From CAIVAT01 sp049317265 (GTDB lineage: Bacteria > Bacteroidota > Bacteroidia > Bacteroidales > FEN-979), in assembly GCA_049317265.1 (NCBI GenBank), contig JBMOIP010000019.1, forward strand, positions 1-64,000: a DNA stretch of 64,000 nt, read 5' to 3'. The notes below the pieces were generated by a model that saw only the letters and a list, made by a program, of their open reading frames with translations, did no database searches and was not told where the DNA came from. Below, piece after piece: positions 1 to 7,311 of the stretch. Numbering within the stretch: the first letter of the stretch is position 1; each line of letters opens with the position of its first letter. The position numbers and the translations under genes were made by a program.

Positions 1-1165
1 CAATTTTGTCTGCATCTTTCGCAGCAACGATCTCTGAGGCGGCATCCTGCTGCTTCAGAGCCTCCAGTTCGGCCAGAGTCATTTGATACGCGAATTTCTC
101 AGCGGCAAGAAGCTCTTGCAACTGTTCATTGTGAAGCGTTACCGAGCCGAGCTGGTCGTTGATCTGTTGAACCCGATCATCTGTCAACTCCTGTGAATCC
201 AGTGCCAGCGGGTCTAGCTTGAAAAAACTTTGAATTGTTTTCCAGGTTTCTTTGATCTTCATATTGTTTGGATTATTGGTTTGCGGTTCAATTGAAAGAA
301 TGGTGTTCACCGGAGCCAGGGCCGTAGCAACCGAAATGGCATATTCGAGTGATCCGATCTCATCGATCAATCCCAGGGCAATTGCCTCAGGGGCGAAGTA
401 CATCTTGCCGGTCAGGGTTGAATCATTCACTACAGGCCGGTTGGCTTTGATGGAGGAAAGGAATTTACTGTTGATCACATCCAGAACATTCTTCTGGTAG
501 GATTCATACTTGCCATCCAGTACCTGGTTAACGTCTGCATTCTTATCCACTGAAAGACTGGCATAGATTTCATGGAACTTGACTCCCTGGGCTTCGAGAG
601 CCGGCTGAAGGTCTTCCACCAGCAACATGGTACCAATAGACCCGATGCGGTCAAGGTCAGAGCTGGCAATGATCCTGGATGCCCCGGAGATGATCCAGTA
701 GGCGGCGCTTGCCGCCATCCCTTCTATATATGCCACAACCGGTGTTGTGGAATTACAAATTGCTTCAGCCAACAAATCGGTGCCTGTCACCTGGCCGCCG
801 GGAGAGTCCACAACTAGCACGATGCTTTTGATGTTGGGATTTTGATCAGCAGATTTTACGTCGTTCAGGATCGACTGCGACCCTCTGGGTCCGCAGGGCT
901 GATCGTATTTGAGGATTTCCGAGCGGATCGGGATGATGGCAACAGAACCTTCAGGAATATTGGTATCGGTAAATCCGAAACGCTGGGACTGATCCCCCAT
1001 GGCGCCGATCACATAGGAGCGATTTCTTTCACGGGCAATTGCCGAATCAACATCAGAAAAACTTTCACCTTTCAGCATCGAGAGCAAAATCGAAGCATAA
1101 GCGGTTGACCTCTCTTTGGAGATCAACCATGCGCCGGAAAGAATTTCTGCTAAGATGGGATTCAT
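1..1165 (-). CDS. Phage-type S49 family peptidase (head maturation protease), 3' end outside window
   Basis: Open from an ATG at 1165 to the window edge (about 388 residues seen). Residues 70-290 read as an S49/SppA-like serine protease: VVDSPGG near 118-124, the nucleophile motif GMAASAAYW with Ser153, and GSIGTM at 175-180. The short single-domain form matches prohead proteases (lambda gpC type) better than cellular SppA, which is longer and has a signal anchor; none is seen here. From about residue 300 the protein becomes Glu/Gln/Leu-rich and probably coiled, as in scaffold parts of such proteases. An in-frame ATG at 262 (residue 302) could start a separate scaffold protein. It is the last gene seen of the minus-strand element. 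A 10-bp hairpin covers the start codon. The phage role is inference from family form and neighbours. Confidence 0.8.
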   Translation of the reverse strand, partial: MNPILAEILSGAWLISKERSTAYASILLSMLKGESFSDVDSAIARERNRSYVIGAMGDQSQRFGFTDTNIPEGSVAIIPIRSEILKYDQPCGPRGSQSILNDVKSADQNPNIKSIVLVVDSPGGQVTGTDLLAEAICNSTTPVVAYIEGMAASAAYWIISGASRIIASSDLDRIGSIGTMLLVEDLQPALEAQGVKFHEIYASLSVDKNADVNQVLDGKYESYQKNVLDVINSKFLSSIKANRPVVNDSTLTGKMYFAPEAIALGLIDEIGSLEYAISVATALAPVNTILSIEPQTNNPNNMKIKETWKTIQSFFKLDPLALDSQELTDDRVQQINDQLGSVTLHNEQLQELLAAEKFAYQMTLAELEALKQQDAASEIVAAKDADKI

Positions 1166-1190
1166 TGTACCCTTTTTATGAGGGTACAAT
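1164..1190 (-). promoter_or_regulatory. Perfect hairpin over the start of the S49 protease gene
   Basis: ATTGTACCCT at 1164-1173 is the exact reverse complement of AGGGTACAAT at 1181-1190, with a 7-base loop. In the minus-strand mRNA the 3' arm holds the purine-rich AGGG and the first two bases of the AUG, so the folded RNA would hide the ribosome site. It could also be a protein-binding palindrome. Function is inferred. Confidence 0.6.
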
Positions 1191-1269
1191 ATTATGATGG
1201 TTAGGCTGGCAAATAAAGGACTGAAAATTTCAGGAAAATTACATTTACATCGATTCGTTAGTCCAAATT

Positions 1270-1764
1270 CTAGTCTTCCGGAATTCCACTGGTGGGATCC
1301 CAAAGAAAACCGGCAGGTTTGGAGAATTCTCCCGTGAAGAGAAGTTCATAGCCGTTGTATGTTTCCAAAGCAGCAGGCTTCAGAAGCTTGTTGGTTAGTT
1401 TCATCGGGCTTTCCATTGTTCCCAAAATACGGATCGTTCCGTTTTTGTCGGTCAATTTAATGATCAACTGGCGACCGGTCATTCGAAATAGTTCGGCTTC
1501 AACAGGAGCACGGTCTTTGGGAACAAGGATTTTCAATTTATATAGGTACTTCACCCCGGCTGGTGTGTCCTGCTGCTCAGAATCGAGCTGCATCGTTTCA
1601 GGGGTACCATATATTGAGTTCCAGTTCTTGCCAATTTTGGGATATACGACACAAGATAATGTAGAATCGCTACAATTAAACAGGGCTACGTCTTCACGGT
1701 ATATCCAGCTTACGGGATTTAATCCCCCCAGGTTGATCCCGGTATGTCGGCCAATATTTCCCAT
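1270..1764 (-). CDS. Hypothetical protein of the mobile element, possible structural protein
   Basis: 164 residues, ATG at 1764. No signal peptide or membrane segment. The N-terminus (MGNIGRHTGINLGGL, then SWIYREDV) is glycine-rich, and the rest looks like mixed beta structure ending in GFLWDPTSGIPED. I do not recognise a catalytic motif. The placement directly upstream of a head-type protease and the beta-rich composition would fit a small virion or tail-like component, but that is inference only. Its ATG is one base past the TGA of the upstream 173-residue gene, so the two are probably translationally coupled. Confidence 0.6.
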   Translation of the reverse strand: MGNIGRHTGINLGGLNPVSWIYREDVALFNCSDSTLSCVVYPKIGKNWNSIYGTPETMQLDSEQQDTPAGVKYLYKLKILVPKDRAPVEAELFRMTGRQLIIKLTDKNGTIRILGTMESPMKLTNKLLKPAALETYNGYELLFTGEFSKPAGFLWDPTSGIPED

Positions 1765-1765
1765 A

Positions 1766-2287
1766 TCAGACTACCGTTAAAAATACCCAGGGACATTCCG
1801 GGGACATTACAGGGACAAAATCCGGCAAAATATAATCGGGATTTTTTCTCTTTCTCTTCCGATAGTAATCCTTTTTAAGCATTTCGTAGTTCATATTGGC
1901 AAACGTAAAATCATGATCAACACAAAACTGCAAGATGCTTTTCTTAAAGGATTTGGAGTATCTCACCTTATCGTTCATGTAGTGAAAGAATAGCTGCTTG
2001 AAGTGCCATTCAAGAAACTCCTCAAAGATTGCCTGGTTTTTAGGCGACACCCATAGATTGCCCCTAATGTTGACATCATCATTGAAAGGCAGTCCGAGTG
2101 AAATATATTCGGGGCCTTTTACTAAGTCAGGCATGTTCTCTCTTGGCCGAATCTCCAACAGTGGTTTCAGAAGTTTACCAATGATGTTAGTTTTGTGAGC
2201 AATTTCACTCTTCAGTTCACAAACCAGGTATTCCTGAAGGTAGGGCTTCAGCTTTATAGTGATTGTAGGGCGTTCTTCTTGTTTCAT
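1766..2287 (-). CDS. Hypothetical protein of the mobile element
   Basis: 173 residues, ATG at 2287. Rich in Lys, Tyr and aromatic residues with a basic stretch (YYRKRKRKN, about residues 141-149), so nucleic-acid binding is possible. The N-terminus (about residues 7-31, PTITIKLKPYLQEYLVCEL) resembles the short beta-alpha start of many small phage and conjugative-element proteins. No known catalytic motif was recognised. Stop TGA is followed after one base by the ATG of the next gene (TGATATG at 1762-1768), which argues that both are real and co-expressed. Confidence 0.65.
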   Translation of the reverse strand: MKQEERPTITIKLKPYLQEYLVCELKSEIAHKTNIIGKLLKPLLEIRPRENMPDLVKGPEYISLGLPFNDDVNIRGNLWVSPKNQAIFEEFLEWHFKQLFFHYMNDKVRYSKSFKKSILQFCVDHDFTFANMNYEMLKKDYYRKRKRKNPDYILPDFVPVMSPECPWVFLTVV

Positions 2288-2324
2288 GCAACAAAGATAT
2301 TTTTCATAGCATCTATTATAAAGG

Positions 2325-2570
2325 TCAACTCATTTTTACAAAAATCATATCCCAATCGAAAAACGGCTTGAGGTTTATCGCCCTTGTCTCCGGAATTACC
2401 TGATGGATTTCAAAATGCGGTTGATCAGCTCTCTGGATCAGGTATTCCATGCCAACTTTCTTTTTTCCTTTGGTATGGAAATCCTCCATCACTCCCAGGC
2501 GATATCCGGATGGAAGCCGTTCATAGTATTTCCAGCCATTACGATCTGTCTTTATGTCCGGATCTTTCAT
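2325..2570 (-). CDS. Small hypothetical protein of the mobile element
   Basis: 81 residues if translation begins at the ATG at 2570 (MKDPDIKTDRNGW). The frame stays open to a TTG at 2615, giving 96 residues, and an in-frame TAG lies just beyond at 2625-2627. The protein is charged and aromatic with no signal peptide, no membrane segment and no motif I recognise. It sits between the origin-like repeats and the 173-residue gene, in the same direction as the rest of the element. Confidence 0.5.
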   Translation of the reverse strand: MKDPDIKTDRNGWKYYERLPSGYRLGVMEDFHTKGKKKVGMEYLIQRADQPHFEIHQVIPETRAINLKPFFDWDMIFVKMS

Positions 2571-2703
2571 AGAAAAAAATATTGGTTTTCCCGGACAGGG
2601 GATATATATTGCCAACTTTTTAAACTACACAAACTTCACACATTCAACCTGCAATAAATCAACATTATAGCAATTCTATAGATGAAAATTATATGGCAGA
2701 TTG

Positions 2704-2829
2704 GTAGTTCAGTGTAGTTCATGTAGTTTTTTGTAGTTTTCAGTAGTTGGACTTTTAGGGAACAGAAGTTCGTTAATTATTTGATTATTATTATTTTATT
2801 GAATTGTAGTTATTGTAGTTGATGTAGTT
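2704..2829. repeat. Helically phased GTAGTT repeats (iteron-like, possible replication origin)
   Basis: Eight direct copies of GTAGTT start at 2704, 2714, 2723, 2733 and 2743, then at 2806, 2815 and 2824. Spacing is 9-10 bp in both groups, close to one turn of the helix. The two groups flank an AT-rich stretch (about 2763-2805). One inverted copy lies at 2623-2628. The block sits directly 3' of the primase-helicase gene. Phased repeats next to an AT-rich segment and a replication gene are typical of iteron origins; binding and origin function are inferred. Confidence 0.6.
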
Positions 2830-2866
2830 GCCATTTTAATTCCTGTTTGACCTTCTTCGAGATTTT

Positions 2867-5800
2867 TTAAAAAGGAAGGTCATCTTTAGGCTTTCCCGTT
2901 TCATCGTCAATTTCTTGTTTATCAACCATGTTAAGAATAGAGATGTGTAACAAATCATAATCGAAAGCCATTGCTGTTGTTATTCTTCGGGTCACCTTCT
3001 TCATCGAATTTCCATTTGTACCGACTTCGACCTCCTGATCTTCGACCACCCTGCGGTTGTCTTCGACCTTGAAGCTGATGGACAATTTTCGGCCCAGGTA
3101 CTCTTTCGAATTCATCAGATAGTATTCAAGAGTTTTTAGAGGCAGAACGTTTTCCTTGGCCCGCTGACCATGAACACGGTAAAGTTGAAAGATTCTGGAG
3201 TGATTCAGAAAGAGTATGTTCTTCGAAGGATGCCAGTCAGTTTCTATTGTAAGTTTATCAGTCTTGAGCTTCGAAATATAATCGACCCTGAAATCGACAT
3301 CTTCCCTGATCAGTCCGTCATTGGTAAGGAATTCGACAATGCCCCAGAAAATGGACAGTTCGTTGCTCTTTTTTGTCTCCTGGTTCTGACGGATGATGAG
3401 CTGCGCCGCTGTGTCCAGGAGTTCGTTATAATCCCAGGGAACCGTGATCAACTCTTTCAACGTCCTGTAGGAAGCAAGAATGACAAGCCAGTTGCGAAAA
3501 ATACGATCCTCTATCACAACATTGTTGAGCGCTTTGTTGAGTTCAACTGAAGCCAGCTTATAGTTGTCAATGAATTCTTTAATGAAATGCTGCCGGTGCT
3601 GAAGAAGCTCATGGGTAATATGGGTAAGACCGAGTTTTTCCAAGTCCTTCAATTCGTTAAAGGCGAGTTTCTCTTTTTCAGTGTATTCTACCTTGCAGAA
3701 GGAAAGGAAAATAAGGCGTGAAAACAATGCAATGTCGGCTGTTGGCATTTCCTGACCCGAAAGCATGATACCGCAATCAACATGGGTGGTCTCCTTCTTC
3801 TTGTCCTTATCCATGTTCATCCTGGTCCGGCCAGTGCCATCCCATAAGCCTTTCAGAAATTCGATTTTTTCATATTCAAGGTTGTTCTTATACTCATCAA
3901 TATGACAGCACGCGTTGGAGAACAATGCAACATGATCCGCCAACGCAGCTTTTGTGGTGTTAGTGATGTTGGGGCCTTTACTCTGGTGACCAAAGAATTG
4001 CAGAAGGCTGATGGCAAGTTCGGTCTTCCCTGCTCCCTTTGGTCCGAAAAGGTTCAGGATCGGGAAGAATCCGAACTGTTTGGCAATGTGATCCCGGAAC
4101 AAGGATGCGAAATAGAAGCAGAGTCCGAACATGGCATTTTCCCCATAAACATTAATCATTTTGACTGCATAGTCGTTTAAGGAAACTTTACCCGGATTGT
4201 ACCTAAAGCGGCGTTCAGACACGAACAAACTATCTTCTGCCTTGTAAATGTCACTTGATGAAGGCAGGTAGTAGTTTTTTTCTTCGTGTTTTACAATCCC
4301 GTTACCATCTGTTTCTTTGAAACGGGAATTGTAGATGCCGTTGCACCATGCCCAGAATCCTTCTTTCTGCCAACCCAGTTGTGATATTTCTTTGCAGCTC
4401 TCAGTTTTTTCATACAAATACCTTTTCAGTTTATTGAGATCGTATTCAGTCCCTTCAAATAAAAAGTTACCGAGGCTTTCCACCCGGAGTTTAAAATTGC
4501 TCAGCGAAATAAGATCTTTCTGCTGAAGCTCGATCACCTGACTGAATCCAAATTCATTGGTGATCTTGTACAATCGTTTGGAATTGAGAACGGAGGCAAT
4601 ATGAAAGAGCGGTTCCATCGTGAAGTTGCAACCACGCTTTGGACCATCCTTTGTTTTAAAGAAGTAACAATTGCCATCTTCATAAAAACCATATTTTTCC
4701 CAGTCGGAAAGGATGATGTGATCCGGTATTTTGTTACCGGCATCTTTCTTTTCCTCCTTTGGTTCATCGGCCATGTACTGTTTGATCCTGTCCACCCATG
4801 CTTTTTTAGGCCTGATCAGCTTTCCGAGTTGTTCGGTATAAATTTCATGTGAAGACGAAGGTAGACGGGTGATCAGAAACGACAATTCATCTACGAGTTT
4901 TGACTTAACATCAGCGCTCTTGCATCGTTCCTGCTGGGAGTTTGCCTGCCAGATGATATAATCCTGGGTGTTATGTTCAGCATACTTCTCGAACTGATCA
5001 CTATCGGTGAAGAATGAATCGGGATCTTGTTTCCCTTCACCGCCAGGAAGTTCTATTACATTGCAGAACATCCCTGTTTCAATGATCATTTTACCGTTCT
5101 TGAGAACCGCGGCCTGGCCGGGTTTGTCACTGTCGCCGATCAGTGTTATTGAACCTGTTAATTTCTGAAGTTCTGCTATCTGATCTCTGGTCAATGAGGT
5201 CCCACCGGTGCCGACTGAGTTGGTCTTACCGATCTGATGAAGACGTATGACATCGGCATTGCCTTCAACCAGGTAGGCAGATCCTTTTCCCCTGATCTCT
5301 TTAGCGGCCATATGAAGACCATAAAGAGTTTTTCCCTTGTTGTAGATTCCTGTTTGAGAGGTGTTGAAATACTTAGGTGCATCATTATTACTGGAAAAGT
5401 TCCTTCCGGTGAACCCAACCACACGGCTAGAAGTTGAAAGGATCGGGAACATGATCCGGCCACGGAAATAATCAAAGCGTTTGCCTTTGCTCTCCGACAG
5501 TAACCCTGTTTCGAGCAAGATATCCTCGGTGACACCCTTGGATTTTGCATAATTTTTCAGGCCATCCCAACTGTCGGGGGCAAAGCCGATCCCAAAGTCG
5601 GCAATGGTCTCCCGGTTCCAGCGACCATGCACATACACAAGGGCGGATTCATTTTCCTTTGAATTCAGATTTTCCTGGAACCAGTCCAGCGCTATTTTGT
5701 TTGCAGCATAAAGCTGTTCGTTTCGATTAAACTTTATGGTGGCCTCCTTTGAACGGGGTTCTTCCAGGAGGGTTATATTGTGATCGGCGGCAATGGCTTT

Positions 5801-6046
5801 CACCGCCGATAAAAAGTCGATTTTCTTGTAATCCATCACGAAACCGATGGCATTGCCATGTTTCCCGCAGCCAAAGCACTTGTAAAAGCCTTTGGACGGG
5901 GAGACAGAAAAACTCGGGGTTTTCTCTTTGTGAAACGGGCAGTGACCTTGGTGGTTATTGCCCTTTGGGGTCAGTTTTACATATTTACCGATAACATCGG
6001 TGACATCGAGGCTCAGGACTTCATCTATGGAGGTTTGCAGAATCAT
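2867..6046 (-). CDS. DnaG-type primase fused to a helicase domain
   Basis: 1059 residues, ATG at 6046. N-terminal CHC2 zinc finger (Cys36, His39, Cys57, Cys60), then the DnaG catalytic core with the TOPRIM motifs EGNADV (261-266) and GDSDKPG (304-310) that hold the metal-binding Glu and Asp residues. After a linker, a P-loop ATPase follows: Walker A GPKGAGKTE (668-676) and Walker B CCHIDE (713-718), as in phage and mobile-element primase-helicases. The cellular DnaG has about 600-700 residues and binds a separate DnaB, so this fused form points to an autonomous element. It would synthesise primers and unwind DNA at the element's own origin, probably the repeat cluster just downstream. Upstream genes overlap or lie close, so it is part of one operon. 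Confidence 0.9.
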   Translation of the reverse strand: MILQTSIDEVLSLDVTDVIGKYVKLTPKGNNHQGHCPFHKEKTPSFSVSPSKGFYKCFGCGKHGNAIGFVMDYKKIDFLSAVKAIAADHNITLLEEPRSKEATIKFNRNEQLYAANKIALDWFQENLNSKENESALVYVHGRWNRETIADFGIGFAPDSWDGLKNYAKSKGVTEDILLETGLLSESKGKRFDYFRGRIMFPILSTSSRVVGFTGRNFSSNNDAPKYFNTSQTGIYNKGKTLYGLHMAAKEIRGKGSAYLVEGNADVIRLHQIGKTNSVGTGGTSLTRDQIAELQKLTGSITLIGDSDKPGQAAVLKNGKMIIETGMFCNVIELPGGEGKQDPDSFFTDSDQFEKYAEHNTQDYIIWQANSQQERCKSADVKSKLVDELSFLITRLPSSSHEIYTEQLGKLIRPKKAWVDRIKQYMADEPKEEKKDAGNKIPDHIILSDWEKYGFYEDGNCYFFKTKDGPKRGCNFTMEPLFHIASVLNSKRLYKITNEFGFSQVIELQQKDLISLSNFKLRVESLGNFLFEGTEYDLNKLKRYLYEKTESCKEISQLGWQKEGFWAWCNGIYNSRFKETDGNGIVKHEEKNYYLPSSSDIYKAEDSLFVSERRFRYNPGKVSLNDYAVKMINVYGENAMFGLCFYFASLFRDHIAKQFGFFPILNLFGPKGAGKTELAISLLQFFGHQSKGPNITNTTKAALADHVALFSNACCHIDEYKNNLEYEKIEFLKGLWDGTGRTRMNMDKDKKKETTHVDCGIMLSGQEMPTADIALFSRLIFLSFCKVEYTEKEKLAFNELKDLEKLGLTHITHELLQHRQHFIKEFIDNYKLASVELNKALNNVVIEDRIFRNWLVILASYRTLKELITVPWDYNELLDTAAQLIIRQNQETKKSNELSIFWGIVEFLTNDGLIREDVDFRVDYISKLKTDKLTIETDWHPSKNILFLNHSRIFQLYRVHGQRAKENVLPLKTLEYYLMNSKEYLGRKLSISFKVEDNRRVVEDQEVEVGTNGNSMKKVTRRITTAMAFDYDLLHISILNMVDKQEIDDETGKPKDDLPF

Positions 6047-6061
6047 TTCGGTTTCCTTCCA

Positions 6062-6259
6062 TTATTCACTGAGCAGTTCAGCATTGAGCACGTCGAGAAG
6101 TATCTGAAGGCGGGCGGCATCCGTTTGAAATTTGGCCGTCTTTTCAGGTGTGAGGGTATTATCCGACTGTAAACATTGGTTGATAAAAGCCAGGTTTTTC
6201 AGGTAGGATGTTCTGGTGAGGATTTTATCCGGAACGGACATCGAGGAGAATGTTTTCAT
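6062..6259 (-). CDS. Small hypothetical protein of the mobile element
   Basis: 65 residues, ATG at 6259, sharing an ATGA overlap (6256-6259) with the stop of the upstream 84-residue gene and ending 15 bases before the primase ATG. Sequence is helical and polar with no recognised motif. The tight overlaps on both sides make it likely to be a real gene co-translated with the primase. Confidence 0.55.
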   Translation of the reverse strand: MKTFSSMSVPDKILTRTSYLKNLAFINQCLQSDNTLTPEKTAKFQTDAARLQILLDVLNAELLSE

Positions 6260-6510
6260 ATTTTATCGTTCTTGATTTTCGTGAGCCCCTTCTGGATTAC
6301 CTTCACCTTTTTCGCGTACTGTCTCACAAGCCTTATTGCCTCAGAAATAATAAATTGGTTGAAATCCGGTCGTTTGGGATTAAGACAGCGATAAATGTAC
6401 TGTAGAGTAAACGTGTGATCCTTTTTCTCCAGGCGTGATTTGATCACCCTGGCGCTTCCGTGTGGCAGTTTCTTTTTCAGTTCTGCGACTGACTCCTTGC
6501 TGACTTTCAT
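6256..6510 (-). CDS. Small basic protein, possible DNA-binding protein
   Basis: 84 residues, ATG at 6510. Strongly basic, with a pattern HTFTLQYIYRCLNPKRPDFN followed by a long helix (residues about 36-75) that resembles compact DNA-binding proteins of phages: a helical recognition unit with 'NPKRPDFNQFI' as found in small HTH-like repressors. It lies 31 bases after the HTH gene and overlaps the next gene by four bases. A role in replication or control of the element is inference. Confidence 0.55.
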   Translation of the reverse strand: MKVSKESVAELKKKLPHGSARVIKSRLEKKDHTFTLQYIYRCLNPKRPDFNQFIISEAIRLVRQYAKKVKVIQKGLTKIKNDKI

Positions 6511-6541
6511 AAATTCTTGTTTTCATAGTGGATTATTGTTT

Positions 6542-6721
6542 TTAACATTTGTGAAGGTCTTCGTTAACTTCGCTTTCAAAGAAAAAAAGTTTGCCTCCGA
6601 TTTTATGGGAGCGAATGGTTCCCGATTTGCTCCAACGATGGAGTGCCGGTCGACTCACGCCAATCATTTTACAGATGTATTTGGCCGTCACCGGCTTTTC
6701 TAACATTGACTTTTCGTTCAT
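6542..6721 (-). CDS. Short helix-turn-helix protein, excisionase/MerR-like fold
   Basis: 59 residues, ATG at 6721, stop at 6542-6544. The sequence VTAKYICKMIGVSRPALHRW (residues 11-30) is a clear helix-turn-helix, followed by the wing SGTIRSHKIGGKLFF (residues 33-47), the pattern of HTH_17 excisionase-type proteins. Such proteins bend DNA at attachment sites or control early promoters. It is the first gene of the minus-strand operon leading into the primase and has a TACTTTTG -7 box 25 bases upstream. No integrase lies in the window, so a regulator of replication genes is as likely as an excisionase. Confidence 0.8.
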   Translation of the reverse strand: MNEKSMLEKPVTAKYICKMIGVSRPALHRWSKSGTIRSHKIGGKLFFFESEVNEDLHKC

Positions 6722-6745
6722 AGTTTTTACGGATTAAATGAGGCG

Positions 6746-6753
6746 CAAAAGTA
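6746..6753 (-). promoter_or_regulatory. Promoter -7 box of the element's replication operon
   Basis: TACTTTTG on the minus strand matches the Bacteroidota -7 consensus TAnnTTTG exactly, and ends 24 bases before the ATG of the HTH gene. A clear TTTG -33 box is not seen. About 75 bases further upstream two TATACCT copies (6827-6833, 6838-6844), 11 bp apart, could be an operator. Confidence 0.5.
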
Positions 6754-6940
6754 TTAAACGGTTTGCCATAGAGCAGACAATATATATCAACAACGTACTG
6801 AAATATAGCAAAATAGTAACCTAAACTATACCTATATTATACCTGCGAAAAAATAAAATCGTCGGGAATCAATTAGGCGTAAACTGGTTACACGGGAAGA
6901 AAAAAACAGTGTGTGAAAAGTAGTGGGAAAGAATAAAGTT

Positions 6941-7066
6941 ATGAACACTTCAGAGCCTGGCGAGGTCCAAAAAGGAGGGGTCATTGTTAATAGTCATAGC
7001 CTGAATTTATTACCTAAAAAGGGGGTTTGGGGCATGATATTTTTGCCCGGGGAAATGGAAAATTGA
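6941..7066 (+). CDS. Doubtful small ORF
   Basis: 41 codons from ATG (MNTSEPGEVQKGG...) to TGA, preceded by the purine-rich GGGAAAGAATAAAG. It contains no signal peptide and no recognised motif. It could be the start of a gene cut off by the rearrangements around 7.1 kb, or chance. Confidence 0.2.
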   Translation: MNTSEPGEVQKGGVIVNSHSLNLLPKKGVWGMIFLPGEMEN

Positions 7067-7160
7067 ATACATTTGACAAAGAAATACAGGCAGAAACAAA
7101 GTGTTACAGAGATAAACTTATGAACACACTATTCCGGTTTTCATAAATAATCCGGCTATA

Positions 7161-7281
7161 AAGTTGCCACAAGAATGATTCACCGTTCGGAAACATCAGT
7201 AAAATCAATAGCCTTGAAACGCGGTTCGACTCCCTCACATCCCACTTCGTAAAGCGCTGATTATCAGCGCTTTATTTTTTT
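7161..7281 (+). repeat. tRNA-3'-end-like element with terminator, copy 1
   Basis: Begins with AAGTTGCCACAA (7161-7172), continues to GGTTCGACTCCCTCACATCC (7223-7242), which resembles a T-loop plus the 3' acceptor strand of a tRNA, and ends in the hairpin and T run described separately. No 5' tRNA half is present, so it is not a functional tRNA. The same layout recurs at 10145-10263 with nearly equal internal spacing. It may be an attachment-site scar or part of a tandem duplication. Confidence 0.5.
7250..7281 (+). terminator. Rho-independent terminator, copy 1
   Basis: TAAAGCGCTGA (7250-7260) and TCAGCGCTTTA (7264-7274) form a perfect 11-bp stem with a TTA loop, followed by seven T (7275-7281) on the plus strand. 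The copy at 10232 has one stem pair exchanged with pairing kept. Confidence 0.8.
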
Positions 7282-7311
7282 AAATCCATTATCACGGTGC
7301 ACTCTTCCTCG

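Larger units (their letters stand above)
6722..7311. other. Long intergenic stretch at the edge of the mobile element
   Basis: AT-rich spacer between the HTH gene and the T9SS protein gene. It holds the -7 box at 6746-6753, the paired TATACCT repeat, a doubtful 41-codon plus-strand ORF (6941-7066) and the tRNA-like 3' end with terminator (7161-7281). I see no other gene. Confidence 0.6.

Noticed and set aside
7161..7281. A functional tRNA gene
   Set aside because: Only a 3'-end-like segment is present; no 5' acceptor strand, D-arm or anticodon arm could be found upstream in either copy.
1..7281. Complete prophage in the window
   Set aside because: No integrase, terminase, portal, capsid or tail genes are present inside the window, and the left end is cut off.
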